Shown here one piece after another: positions 26,183-35,604 of a stretch of 64,000 nucleotides of DNA. Below the pieces are notes generated by a model. That model was not told the DNA's origin, did no database searches, and was given only the letters and a program-made list of their open reading frames with translations. How positions within the stretch are numbered: the stretch's first letter is position 1; every line of letters begins with the position of its first letter. A program made the position numbers and the translations under genes. This DNA comes from Polaribacter atrinae (lineage in GTDB: Bacteria; Bacteroidota; Bacteroidia; Flavobacteriales; Flavobacteriaceae): the NCBI RefSeq assembly GCF_038023995.1, contig NZ_CP150660.1, positions 990,501 to 1,054,500 of the forward strand, read 5' to 3'.

Positions 26183-28513
26183 TTATTTTATTAAAATTTC
26201 ATCTACAAATAACCATGCGTTTCCTCCTTTAGGTGTTTTCCCTAAATTTTTAGCAATCACTTTTACATATCGAACAGATTGTGCTTCAAAAGAAACTTTA
26301 AAATCCTTTAAATCGAACGAAGGGTTTTTAGCATACGCTCTTTTTTCTACACCCACTTCTGTATAATTTTCACCATCGCTAGAAACAAAAACAGTTACCG
26401 CTGTTGGAAAATAAATTTGAGGACCTTGATTTTCTAAAGTACCTACAATTACTTCTTTTATTAAAGTTTGCTCACCCAGATCTACCACAGCTTCCATGTC
26501 TTTCTTTAACCATGCTTGCCAATGACCGTCTGTATAATTTTTTGTTGCACGCAAGGTATTTACCAAACCAAACTCTCCTTCTCCTTGGTATCTATCATCA
26601 TAAATTTCTTTAAACGTTACTTTTTTCCCTACAGCTTTGTGAAACTTAATAGTGGTATTAAATGCAACGCCTACTGGTTTATCATCCTTAAATAATGATG
26701 CATGAACCTCTGTTGTTTTATCAATTTTTATAGGTGTTGTATATCTTATAGCATTTTCTGATAGTTTGTTTTCATTTAATGTATAACGAATATCTGAATA
26801 TGTAAACTCATTGTTCAACACTAAAGTAACTTCCTCTGTATCCATATTAATTTTTACATCTTCCATCACCAAAAATGCACTTTTTGCATAATTAATATCC
26901 ATTACGTCATAACGTTTAAACATGCTAGTCATTCTTAATGAAAAATCTTCCCAATTACGAGATTCTTTTGTTGACCAAAGTGTTTCTGACAATGCAGCCA
27001 ATCTTGGAAAAATCATATATTCTGAGTGAGATTCTGTTTTAATTTGTTCAGACCAAAGGTTTGCTTGTCCGCCTAAAACATGATTTGCTTCTGTTTCTGT
27101 CATTCCTCCTACAATAGGATCAAAAGTGTACACTTTACTTAACGGAGTATAACCTCCCCAAGCCAAAGGCTCTTCGTTTTGTGGCCCTTGATAATGATCA
27201 AAATAACAATGAGAACCCGGTGTCATAATAACATCATGTCCTTGTTTTGCTGCTTCTAGTCCGCCGGCAACACCTCTCCAACTCATTACAGTTGCTTCTG
27301 GCGCTAAACCACCTTCTAAAATTTCATCCCAACCAATTAAAAGTTTTCCCTTAGAGTTTATCAAACGTTCCATTCTTTTGATAAAATAACTCTGTAACTC
27401 TTCTACATTTTCTAATTTTTCTGAACGCATTCTTTTTTTACAATCAGCACATTTTTCCCAATTGGTTTTTGTTGCTTCATCACCACCAACATGAATATAT
27501 TTTGATGGAAAGATATCCATTACCTCTACTAAAACATTCTCTAAAAACTCGAATGTATGCTCTTTTCCTGGACAATAAATATCCGTAATTGGCCAAACAC
27601 CACCAGAAGGAACACCAATTGGTCTTTCATGACACGATAATTCTGGATATGCTGCAATTGCAGAAGATACGTGCGCAGGAATTTCTATCTCAGGAATAAT
27701 TTCAACATTTTTTGTTGCTGCATACGCTACTAAATCTTTTAATTGGTCTTGCGTGTAAAAACCACCATAAGTTCCTTTTTCATCTGGTGAAGTTTCATCT
27801 CTACCATCCCAATGTTTGTCTTCTTGGTCTACTCTCCAAGCACCAACTTCTGTTAATTTTGGATATTTTTTAATTTCGATTCTCCAACCTTGGTCGTCTA
27901 CTAAATGTAGATGAAGCACATTCATTTTTAACATTGCCAAACGATCTATGGTCTTTTTTAAATAATCAATTTCAAAAAAATGACGTGATACATCTAACAT
28001 TAACCCTCTGTATTTATAACGAGGGTTGTCTGTAATACTAAGATTTGGTATTTGCCATTGTTCATTAGAAACTACGCTCTCACTTTCAATACTTACAGGA
28101 AGTAATTGTCTAAGCGTTTCTATTCCATAAAGAAAACCTGCGTTTCCATTAGCACTAATGATTACTCGGCTAGAATTTACTTCTAACTTATATGCTTCCT
28201 TCTCTAGATTTTCATCTACCGTAAATTGAATAAAATTATTTTCAGGAGCTCTTTCAGAGATACTAAGCGTCCACCCTGCAGCATTCTTAAATTTATCAAT
28301 TAAAACTTTAGTTACTTCTTTTTGAGAAGCATCTGTGGTTACAAATGTTGTTTTGCCAGTAAATTCAAACGATCCTTGTTCTAAATTTAATGCTACCGGT
28401 TTCGGAATAACAGTAATATCTTCTGTTGTGAAAACTTTTGCTTCTTTACTTTTTTTGCATGATGATGTTATGGCTATTAAAACCAAAACTAACATCGTTT
28501 TAAATACATTCAT
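26183..28513 (-). CDS. GH20 beta-N-acetylhexosaminidase lipoprotein
   Basis: A 776-aa exo-hexosaminidase removing terminal GlcNAc (or GalNAc) by substrate-assisted catalysis. It has a lipoprotein signal (ITSSC, Cys19). The GH20b domain spans about 30-155 (VIPKPVALNLEQG), followed by the catalytic barrel from YRGLMLDVSRHFF to about residue 510. The catalytic Asp-Glu pair is in IHVGGDEATKTNW near residue 340. The C-terminus carries an Fn3-like segment and a discoidin (F5/8C)-like domain (VTVFVSSDGENY, VRYVKVIAKN). It is the first gene after a 103-bp gap and precedes the GH29 pair. Expected to remove antennary GlcNAc after galactose removal. Confidence 0.93.
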   Translation of the reverse strand: MNVFKTMLVLVLIAITSSCKKSKEAKVFTTEDITVIPKPVALNLEQGSFEFTGKTTFVTTDASQKEVTKVLIDKFKNAAGWTLSISERAPENNFIQFTVDENLEKEAYKLEVNSSRVIISANGNAGFLYGIETLRQLLPVSIESESVVSNEQWQIPNLSITDNPRYKYRGLMLDVSRHFFEIDYLKKTIDRLAMLKMNVLHLHLVDDQGWRIEIKKYPKLTEVGAWRVDQEDKHWDGRDETSPDEKGTYGGFYTQDQLKDLVAYAATKNVEIIPEIEIPAHVSSAIAAYPELSCHERPIGVPSGGVWPITDIYCPGKEHTFEFLENVLVEVMDIFPSKYIHVGGDEATKTNWEKCADCKKRMRSEKLENVEELQSYFIKRMERLINSKGKLLIGWDEILEGGLAPEATVMSWRGVAGGLEAAKQGHDVIMTPGSHCYFDHYQGPQNEEPLAWGGYTPLSKVYTFDPIVGGMTETEANHVLGGQANLWSEQIKTESHSEYMIFPRLAALSETLWSTKESRNWEDFSLRMTSMFKRYDVMDINYAKSAFLVMEDVKINMDTEEVTLVLNNEFTYSDIRYTLNENKLSENAIRYTTPIKIDKTTEVHASLFKDDKPVGVAFNTTIKFHKAVGKKVTFKEIYDDRYQGEGEFGLVNTLRATKNYTDGHWQAWLKKDMEAVVDLGEQTLIKEVIVGTLENQGPQIYFPTAVTVFVSSDGENYTEVGVEKRAYAKNPSFDLKDFKVSFEAQSVRYVKVIAKNLGKTPKGGNAWLFVDEILIK

Positions 28514-28616
28514 TCTAACCGGTTTTTATATTATTAATTTTTATTAAGTTGGTTTACGCTACTCGTTTTGTGTAAAAAATTATTTCTAAACATTATTATC
28601 TTTACTGTCCCGTTTT

Positions 28617-29636
28617 TTAATCATCCCAAGACATTTTAAATGAGGCATCCTCCATTCTATTGCCACTTTTTTCATCTGCAACCGCATAATTAAATCCAGA
28701 TCGCAAACTGTAGCCCGCATGTTCACCTTTTTTATTTACAGCTATAAAACCAACTTGTAAATACTCCATATCTTTATGGTTTTTATGTTTCGCATAAATG
28801 CGTTCTACAATTTCTTTACAAGCTTCATAAGGAGATTTTCCTTGGCGCATTAACTCAACTACCATTGCACTTCCTGCGGTACGCAAAACAGCTTCTCCTA
28901 AACCTGTTGCAGCAGCAGCTCCAATATCATTGTCTAAAAACAATCCTGCTCCTATTATTGGTGAATCTCCCACACGACCATGCATTTTCCAAGCAGCACC
29001 ACTTGTAGTACAACCGCCAGAAATATTACCGTCTTTATCTACAACCAACATAGAAATGGTATCGTGATTTTCCATATTGATAACTGGTTTATACTTGGAT
29101 TCTTCAACCCAGTTTTTCCAGTCTTTTTCAGCTTCTGCTGTTAGTAGGTTTTCTTCCTTAAACCCCTCAGACAATGCAAATTGAAAAGCTCCTTCTCCAA
29201 CAAGCATTACATGCGGTGTATTTTGCATTACTTTTTTAGCTACTGAAATAGGGTGCTTAATTCCTTGTAAAAAGGAAACCGAACCACAATTACTGTTATG
29301 ATCCATAATACAAGCATCTAAAGTTACCTTTCCTTCTCTATCCGGAAATCCGCCATAACCTACACTTCTTACTTTTGGGTCTGCTTCTGGAATATTCATT
29401 CCTGCTACAATAGCATCAACCGTAGGTTTACCCTCCTTTAATTGTTTCCAAGTTTCTTCATTTGCAGGCAAACCATGATTCCAAGTAGAAATTATAATCG
29501 GTTTAGATCCTTTACTAATTTCCGTGCTTCCCGTAATTTCAGATTTGGTCTCTACAGACTTATCGCAACTTAAAATTGCACTAATACCTACTGTTCCTAA
29601 AGCTGCTTTTTTTATAAAATTTCTTCTATCTGACAT
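28617..29636 (-). CDS. Glycosylasparaginase, N4-(beta-GlcNAc)-L-asparaginase (Ntn hydrolase)
   Basis: Cleaves GlcNAc-Asn to Asp and the amino-sugar, acting on glycosylated Asn after proteolysis. Family features: DACIMDHNSNCGSV, and the autocatalytic cleavage site before Thr193 (NHDTISMLVV), the N-terminal nucleophile of the mature beta chain. GRVGDSPIIGAGLFLDN and the GLGEAVLRT motif also match. The N-terminus SDRRNFIKK plus a hydrophobic stretch ending ILSC looks like a Tat signal with a lipobox, so the enzyme may be exported folded and lipid-anchored. It lies 12 bp after the GH92 stop. It complements PNGase F, which acts poorly on glycans linked to a lone Asn. Confidence 0.92.
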   Translation of the reverse strand: MSDRRNFIKKAALGTVGISAILSCDKSVETKSEITGSTEISKGSKPIIISTWNHGLPANEETWKQLKEGKPTVDAIVAGMNIPEADPKVRSVGYGGFPDREGKVTLDACIMDHNSNCGSVSFLQGIKHPISVAKKVMQNTPHVMLVGEGAFQFALSEGFKEENLLTAEAEKDWKNWVEESKYKPVINMENHDTISMLVVDKDGNISGGCTTSGAAWKMHGRVGDSPIIGAGLFLDNDIGAAAATGLGEAVLRTAGSAMVVELMRQGKSPYEACKEIVERIYAKHKNHKDMEYLQVGFIAVNKKGEHAGYSLRSGFNYAVADEKSGNRMEDASFKMSWDD

Positions 29637-29648
29637 GCGTTGTTTTTT

Positions 29649-31895
29649 TTATTGATACATTTTTGAGGTTAAAGCCATTGAGTTTTTAGTATTCTTATTA
29701 GGAGTGCTTCCCATCGTAAAAATCAATTCGCCACCGTTCATAATTTCCTTATGTGTAATGTAATTTCGTTCTATTACTTTGTTATTTAATGAAATAGACT
29801 GTATGTATTTATTGTCTGAACTATTGTTTAGAACCTCTATAGAAAATGTATTCCCGTTTTCTAAATGAACTAAAGCAGTATCTACAATTGGTGAACCAAA
29901 AGCATAAACGCTTTGTGCTGGATTTGTAGGATAAAAACCTAAAGCACTGAAAATATACCAAGACGACATTTGTCCGCAATCTTCATTTCCGCAATGTCCG
30001 TCTGGTTCATTTTTATATTGTGTTTCTAATATCTGACGCACCAATTTTTGAGTTTTCCATGGTTTATCAATATAATTATATAAATAAGCTACATGATGAC
30101 TTGGTTCGTTTCCATGTGCATATTGTCCAATCATTCCGGTACTAAAAATGGGTAATTTATCTTCTGGAAGCGGATCTAAAGTAAACATTGAATCTAATTT
30201 TTTTTCAAAAATATCTTTACCACCTATAATATCTGTTACCCCTTCGATATTATGTTGAACCGACCAGAAATATTGCCAAGCATTACTTTCACAGAAATAA
30301 GGTGAATATTCTTTAGGAACAAAGTTTTTAATAAACAAACCGTCCTTTAATTTTGGACGCATAAACCTACTTTTAGAATCGTAAACATTACGCCAATTCT
30401 CCGATCTTTTTAAAAATACTTCATAATCATCAATCTTTCCAATGGCTTTTGCAAATTGAGCAATGCACCAATCATCATAAGCGTATTCTAATGTTTTAGA
30501 AACCGACCAATTTTCATGTTGCTCGTCAACAGGTACATAACCCAACGCCATGTATTCATTAATTTGCCTAGAATTATCTTTGGCACTTTTTAAACATGCT
30601 TCATATGCCAAAGCGGTATCAAAACCTTTAATACCTTTAAAATAAGCATCTACAATTACAGGAACTGCATGATAACCAATCATCATATTCGTTTCGTTTC
30701 CTTGCAAAGACCAAACTGGCAGCAACCCTGTTTCCTCATAATGAGCAATAAGTGAATTTACCATATCTGAAACCCGATTAGGATGTAAAACAGTGTACAA
30801 TGGATGTGCAGCCCGATATGTATCCCATAATGAAAAGGTATCATACCTATAAAATCCCTCGGCCTTCATAATGCTATCATTTGCACCTTTGTAATTTCCA
30901 TTATGATCACTTAACAAAGTAGGTGCCAACATAGATTGATACAGCATGGTGTAAAAAATTCGTTTTTGAGTTTCATCTTTAGTAGTAATAACTATTTTAC
31001 TAAGTTCATTTTCCCATTTGGTTTCAGCTTCATCTTTAATAGCATCAAAATTAAAATGAGGAGCCTCTACTTCTAAAGATTTATAAGCACCTTTAATATC
31101 TGCCGTTGATACGCCGGTTTTTAAAATGACTTGTTCCTCTTTTGTAGTAGCATAATTTAAACTAATTCTTAAATTTTTAGCGGTAACAGGCGATGTTGTT
31201 ATGGTATCATTTTTATATAATTGATACGATTCAAATGGTTTAGATACTTTTATTACAAAATACGCACGCTGGTCTTTTGCCCAACCTGTAGATTTTCGAT
31301 ATCCTTCTATAGTAGTATTATCAACAACCCTAAAATGAGTTTCCGTTGGGCTATCCCAATTTAAAGCATAGCCTAAATCTATATGAATCTGAGTAGCTTT
31401 ATCTTCTGGAAAAGTATACCTATGAACACCTGCTCTTTCTGTAGTGGTTAATTCGGCTTTAATTCCATAATCTAATAAATCTACCGAATAATATCCTGGA
31501 GACGCAGTTTCTTTAGCATGTTTAAAACTAGAAAAAGGTTTAAAGTTATTAGCTTCTATCCGTTTAGAGGATCTGCTGTTGGTTGGCATTACTAAAATAT
31601 CATACAAATCTCCGGCACCTGTTCCTGTTAAATGCATGTGAGAAAAACCAGAAATTATAGAATCTTTATAAAAATACCCTGCAATTCTATCCCATCCAGG
31701 AATACCAATATCTGGACTTAACTGTACCATACCAAAGGGAACCGTTGCACCTGGATAAGTATTACCTGGTCCATCTGTTCCTATAAACGGATTTACAAAA
31801 CTGATCAATTTAGATTGAACTAATACATCTTGGGGCTCTTTACATTGTGATAAAAGAACAATACACAATAGCGCTATAAAACAAATCTTTTTCAT
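29649..31895 (-). CDS. GH92 exo-alpha-mannosidase, alpha-1,2-type motif (copy 3)
   Basis: A 748-aa GH92 lipoprotein (VLLSQC, Cys18). N-domain: FVNPFIGTDGPGNTYPGATVPFG and GFSHMHLTGTGAGD. Catalytic domain: SLWDTYRAAHPLY, GNETNMMIGYHAVPV, the HGNEPSHH loop and GNEDCGQMSSWY with the catalytic acidic residues. The HGNEPSHH loop is the common form in the family, often found in alpha-1,2-acting members. It precedes glycosylasparaginase by 12 bp and follows the MFS transporter by 63 bp. Expected to trim high-mannose arms. Confidence 0.93.
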   Translation of the reverse strand: MKKICFIALLCIVLLSQCKEPQDVLVQSKLISFVNPFIGTDGPGNTYPGATVPFGMVQLSPDIGIPGWDRIAGYFYKDSIISGFSHMHLTGTGAGDLYDILVMPTNSRSSKRIEANNFKPFSSFKHAKETASPGYYSVDLLDYGIKAELTTTERAGVHRYTFPEDKATQIHIDLGYALNWDSPTETHFRVVDNTTIEGYRKSTGWAKDQRAYFVIKVSKPFESYQLYKNDTITTSPVTAKNLRISLNYATTKEEQVILKTGVSTADIKGAYKSLEVEAPHFNFDAIKDEAETKWENELSKIVITTKDETQKRIFYTMLYQSMLAPTLLSDHNGNYKGANDSIMKAEGFYRYDTFSLWDTYRAAHPLYTVLHPNRVSDMVNSLIAHYEETGLLPVWSLQGNETNMMIGYHAVPVIVDAYFKGIKGFDTALAYEACLKSAKDNSRQINEYMALGYVPVDEQHENWSVSKTLEYAYDDWCIAQFAKAIGKIDDYEVFLKRSENWRNVYDSKSRFMRPKLKDGLFIKNFVPKEYSPYFCESNAWQYFWSVQHNIEGVTDIIGGKDIFEKKLDSMFTLDPLPEDKLPIFSTGMIGQYAHGNEPSHHVAYLYNYIDKPWKTQKLVRQILETQYKNEPDGHCGNEDCGQMSSWYIFSALGFYPTNPAQSVYAFGSPIVDTALVHLENGNTFSIEVLNNSSDNKYIQSISLNNKVIERNYITHKEIMNGGELIFTMGSTPNKNTKNSMALTSKMYQ

Positions 31896-31958
31896 TCACT
31901 TTTATTCTAAAATATTTATTTTTAAATAGAAATACTTCTTGTTAACCAGTTAAACGAA

Positions 31959-33272
31959 CTATACAACCGCTACTTGAGCTTTACCGTTTTTGTAACCAAA
32001 CCAAACGATATACGCATAACAAAGTATAATTAACAATAATGCATTTTTAAATGCGATATAATCTGTTAAGAAACCAAACATTGGAGGAATAATTGCCCCA
32101 CCAACAATAGCAGTACATAATAAACCTGATGCTTTTGGTTTTAAGTGTCCTATACCATCTATAGCTAAGGTAAAAATGGTTGGAAACATAATAGAGTTGA
32201 ATAAACCAACTGCCAAAATACTCCACATACTTACCAAACCAACAGTACTCACTGATAAAATAATTAAGGAAATAGAAATGGTGGCAAAAATAGCCAACAC
32301 TTTTCCTGGTTTTATAATTCTGGTAAGATATGCACCTGCAAACCTACCAATCATTGCACCAGACCAATAAAATGTTACAAAAACACCTACAACTGCTTTG
32401 TCATCTCTTTCTACCAATCCAGAGTTTAAAATGCCTTCTGCAATGGTTCTCATAAATCCGTTTTCTTTAATAACCGATACAAGATTCATGTCTAAGAAAT
32501 AGTTTACTAAGTAACTACCAATAGCAACTTCTGCCCCAACATAAAAAAAGAGACCTAAAACTCCTTGCATTAATTTCTTGTTTTTAAAAGCCTCTCGATA
32601 TGTTCCTGAAGAAGTTTCTGAAATCATATTTGGTAATTTTGCAAACAGAAAAATGATTGCTATAACTCCTATAAAAACAGCCAACCCTAAAAAAGGAGTT
32701 TGCACTGCTGCTGCTTCAGTAGTTAAGTAAGCTTCTTTTGCAGCTCCTTCTAATTCCGCAATTTCATCTTTGGTTTTTATAACATCACTTAAAATAAACA
32801 AAGCACCAACCGCAGGTGCTACTGCAGTACCTAAAGAGTTAAATGCTTGAGAAAGATTTAAACGACTAGATGCTCCGTCTTCAGAACCTAATACAGCTAC
32901 AAAAGGATTGGCTGCAACTTGTAAAACAGTCATACCTGCTGCCAAAATAAAATATGCCAACATAAAAATACCAAACTCACGATATGAAGCTGCTGGATAA
33001 AACAATAAGCACCCTAAAGCCATGGTTGATAACCCCAAAATAATTCCTTTTTTATATCCTATTTTAGATAAAATATAACTTACTGGAATAGACAATAAAA
33101 AATAGGCACCAAAAAATGCAAACTGCACCAAACCTGCTTGAAAATAAGTTAATGTAAATAATTCTCGTAAACGAGGAATCAAACTATCTACGAGTACAGT
33201 GATAAATCCCCAAAGGAAAAATAACACCGTTAATAAGATAAATGCTGAGCGATAGGATTTTTGATCCGTCAT
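31959..33272 (-). CDS. Sugar MFS transporter (FHS/FucP-like family)
   Basis: A 12-transmembrane inner-membrane permease of 437 aa, FHS family (fucose, glucose/galactose, GlcNAc symporters). The N-terminus has FFLWGFITVLVDSLIPRLRE, followed by QAANPF-like QVAANPFVAVLG and SRLNLSQAFNSLGTAVAP, all typical of this family. It lies between the GHL10-like gene and GH92 copy 3 inside the operon, so it likely imports one of the released monosaccharides: fucose, mannose or GlcNAc. Which one cannot be told from sequence. Spacers of 46 and 63 bp keep it in the same transcript. Confidence 0.9.
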   Translation of the reverse strand: MTDQKSYRSAFILLTVLFFLWGFITVLVDSLIPRLRELFTLTYFQAGLVQFAFFGAYFLLSIPVSYILSKIGYKKGIILGLSTMALGCLLFYPAASYREFGIFMLAYFILAAGMTVLQVAANPFVAVLGSEDGASSRLNLSQAFNSLGTAVAPAVGALFILSDVIKTKDEIAELEGAAKEAYLTTEAAAVQTPFLGLAVFIGVIAIIFLFAKLPNMISETSSGTYREAFKNKKLMQGVLGLFFYVGAEVAIGSYLVNYFLDMNLVSVIKENGFMRTIAEGILNSGLVERDDKAVVGVFVTFYWSGAMIGRFAGAYLTRIIKPGKVLAIFATISISLIILSVSTVGLVSMWSILAVGLFNSIMFPTIFTLAIDGIGHLKPKASGLLCTAIVGGAIIPPMFGFLTDYIAFKNALLLIILCYAYIVWFGYKNGKAQVAVV

Positions 33273-33318
33273 AATTTTATTTTTTTACTATTTAAAACGT
33301 ACAATGATTTACTAATTT

Positions 33319-34437
33319 CTATTTAAAACTATCTTTGGTTTCTTTAATAGCTTTTAAGTACTCATCAGTTAACTGTGGACCATCAAAAAAGGTAACCCCT
33401 TTTGCTCCATTTTCTTTTGCTAAAATAATTGCTTGTTTTAGTTCTGCTGATGATGTGAATGGTGGAATATAAATACCCGTATTAACTGCAATATTTTCTG
33501 ATTCTACATCAGCAACACTCTGTTTGGTAGCATAACCAATCCAATCTATTTCTTCATTATAAAAACCATGGTAAATCATTGGGTATACCTCATCAATATT
33601 CCATTTATCCCAACGCTGACGTACCATGTGGTCTGCCATTTCTGGATACGGAAATACTGCTGCTGTTAATTTTTTATTGTACTGATGTACTAGCTTATAC
33701 GCATCATCTACAATGGATTTTATAGCATTTAACCGGAAGTTTTTCCACTCCATATCAATGGCTGTATTTTTACTTTCTCTTGGATTTTTATGGTGAATTT
33801 TCTCAAAAGCATTGATACATTCATCACAATAACAAAAATCATATTCTGCCATTTCTGTATCTTGTACTAAGTCGTATTTAGGAAGTAATCCAATAGGTAA
33901 AAAAATATCTGGAAAACGGATATAATCTAAATGTACACTTTCAATTCCTTCTACTTTTGCCAAATCTTCTACCAAGCCTAAAATATGATTTCTAGATTCA
34001 GTTCTTGTAGGACACAGCCATTGATAATACCCAACATACGGTCTTGTATCAAAGCAAGATTTACCATCTCTACTTACCATATACCATTCTGGATGTTTTA
34101 ATGCAACCGTATCTCCTGGACGATTTACAGCCATAATCCACGCATGTACATTTAAACCCTCTTCCTTTGCTATAGGAACTAAACGTTCTAATTCTTTAGG
34201 ATCTGTTCCTGTATTAATTAAAATTTCATCAATTCCGCCAGCTTTATATTTTTTAAATTCAGACTTATAAGTCTCATTTGTTTTCTCTTTATTAGAAGTT
34301 ATCCAAGTACCAAAAGTAAATTCATCAACTTTCTTTGCTGAAATATCAGAAGATTTCACTTCTTTTTCTTGTTGCACTTGATTACAGCCTACTATTAAAA
34401 AAATAGACCAAACAAATAATGTGAATTTTGTCTTCAT
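33319..34437 (-). CDS. GHL10-like (family 10 glycosylhydrolase-like) TIM-barrel lipoprotein, function unknown
   Basis: A 372-aa lipoprotein (FLIVGC, Cys18) resembling the GHL10/putative glycoside hydrolase group. Features: FTFGTWITSN at the first strand, GIDEILINTG, NVHAWIMAVNRPG, QWLCPTRTESRNHIL, VHLDYIRFPD (likely active-site strand with Asp), and VYPMIYHGFY. An unusual CYCDEC cluster near residue 202 could bind a metal or form disulfides. Flanked by MFS (46 bp) and GH18 (25 bp) in an N-glycan operon, it is a good candidate for an endo- or exo-acting enzyme on the core, but no activity can be assigned from sequence. Acid residues for catalysis are not established. Confidence 0.75.
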   Translation of the reverse strand: MKTKFTLFVWSIFLIVGCNQVQQEKEVKSSDISAKKVDEFTFGTWITSNKEKTNETYKSEFKKYKAGGIDEILINTGTDPKELERLVPIAKEEGLNVHAWIMAVNRPGDTVALKHPEWYMVSRDGKSCFDTRPYVGYYQWLCPTRTESRNHILGLVEDLAKVEGIESVHLDYIRFPDIFLPIGLLPKYDLVQDTEMAEYDFCYCDECINAFEKIHHKNPRESKNTAIDMEWKNFRLNAIKSIVDDAYKLVHQYNKKLTAAVFPYPEMADHMVRQRWDKWNIDEVYPMIYHGFYNEEIDWIGYATKQSVADVESENIAVNTGIYIPPFTSSAELKQAIILAKENGAKGVTFFDGPQLTDEYLKAIKETKDSFK

Positions 34438-34462
34438 AAAAACCTGTTTTTATACGTTAAAA

Positions 34463-35599
34463 TTATTTTAATCCTTTAAAAAGTGTGTTTAATAACTCTT
34501 GATCTTTATCTAAACTATATTCCCAGAACATCGCTCCACCAAAACCATTTTCCTTTATAAATGCTGTTTTTAATTGAATATCTTTAGACGTTTCCCAAGA
34601 AACAAATGTACTATCGCTTTCACTCCATAAATAGGAAGCTTTTGCAGATTCATCGTACATTTCTTTATATTTTCCTTTAGCAATTCTTTCTTTAAGTTCT
34701 TTGTAAGACACAATATAACCCCCTTCTTGAGAATGCTCATTTAAACCATCTTCTGTAGAGCTCACCTTTTTCCATTGTCTTCCGTAAAAAGGAATCCCCA
34801 TCACTAATTTATCTGCTGGCACACCAGCTTCCAAATGTCTTTCCATAGCATCTACTCCGCTATTTACATTGTCTGCATCTCTTTCTGAAGGATATAAATT
34901 TGCATGATGCCCCGTTTGATAATACCAACCTTGATAAAAATCGTAACACATTACATTTATAAAATCGAGGTATTTATGTGCTTCACCCAAATCAGTTTGT
35001 TCTATGTAAGTGTCGTCAGATCCAGTAGCAATGGTTAACAAATAATGGGAATTATTCTTCTTCCCTTCATCATCTAAAGCTTTTCGAATCTCTGCTAAAA
35101 GCAAGGTAAAATTGTCTTTATCTGAAGGACGAAAAGGGTTATCTTCTCCACGTTGACCTGGATATTCCCAATCCAAATCTACTCCATCAAAGCCATGTTC
35201 TATTAATAAGTTTACACAACTTTCGGCAAACTTTATTCGAGAGTTATCAAAAGCTGCCATCGTAGAAAATTGATCTGACCAAACCCAACCGCCAACAGAA
35301 TACAATACTTTTAAAGTTGGATTTTGTTTTTTTAAGGATATCAACGTCGCAATTTTTGCTTTATCTGTCTCTAACTCAAATTTTGCTTTACCATCTACAA
35401 TATTTGCAAATGCAAAATTGATGTGTGTTAATTTAGTTGCATCAATTTTAGAGAAATCATAGTCTTCATAACCTGCTGCGTAACCAATTATTTTATAATT
35501 TTCATTTTGCTTTTCTTGCGGTACACTATTTTGTTTTTCTGCAGTTTTATTACATCCAAAAAACAACGGCAAAAGGAATATGTATTTTATAAACTTCAT
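34463..35599 (-). CDS. GH18 chitinase/endo-beta-N-acetylglucosaminidase-type lipoprotein
   Basis: A 378-aa lipoprotein (LFFGC, Cys16) with a GH18 barrel. The DxxDxDxE motif is FDGVDLDWEYPG with the catalytic acid Glu145 and assisting Asp143. SVGGW precedes it and MCYDFY (oxazolinium-stabilising Tyr/Asp) follows, then the insertion subdomain (GIPFYGRQW) seen in chitinase-like members, and AMFWEYSLD at the end. By overall pattern it is closer to chitinases than to known Bacteroides ENGases, which usually lack that insertion. Its place between CBM9-like and GHL10-like genes suggests cutting the chitobiose core, or chito-oligosaccharides. Spacers are 5 and 25 bp. Confidence 0.9.
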   Translation of the reverse strand: MKFIKYIFLLPLFFGCNKTAEKQNSVPQEKQNENYKIIGYAAGYEDYDFSKIDATKLTHINFAFANIVDGKAKFELETDKAKIATLISLKKQNPTLKVLYSVGGWVWSDQFSTMAAFDNSRIKFAESCVNLLIEHGFDGVDLDWEYPGQRGEDNPFRPSDKDNFTLLLAEIRKALDDEGKKNNSHYLLTIATGSDDTYIEQTDLGEAHKYLDFINVMCYDFYQGWYYQTGHHANLYPSERDADNVNSGVDAMERHLEAGVPADKLVMGIPFYGRQWKKVSSTEDGLNEHSQEGGYIVSYKELKERIAKGKYKEMYDESAKASYLWSESDSTFVSWETSKDIQLKTAFIKENGFGGAMFWEYSLDKDQELLNTLFKGLK

Positions 35600-35604
35600 C
35601 TTAT

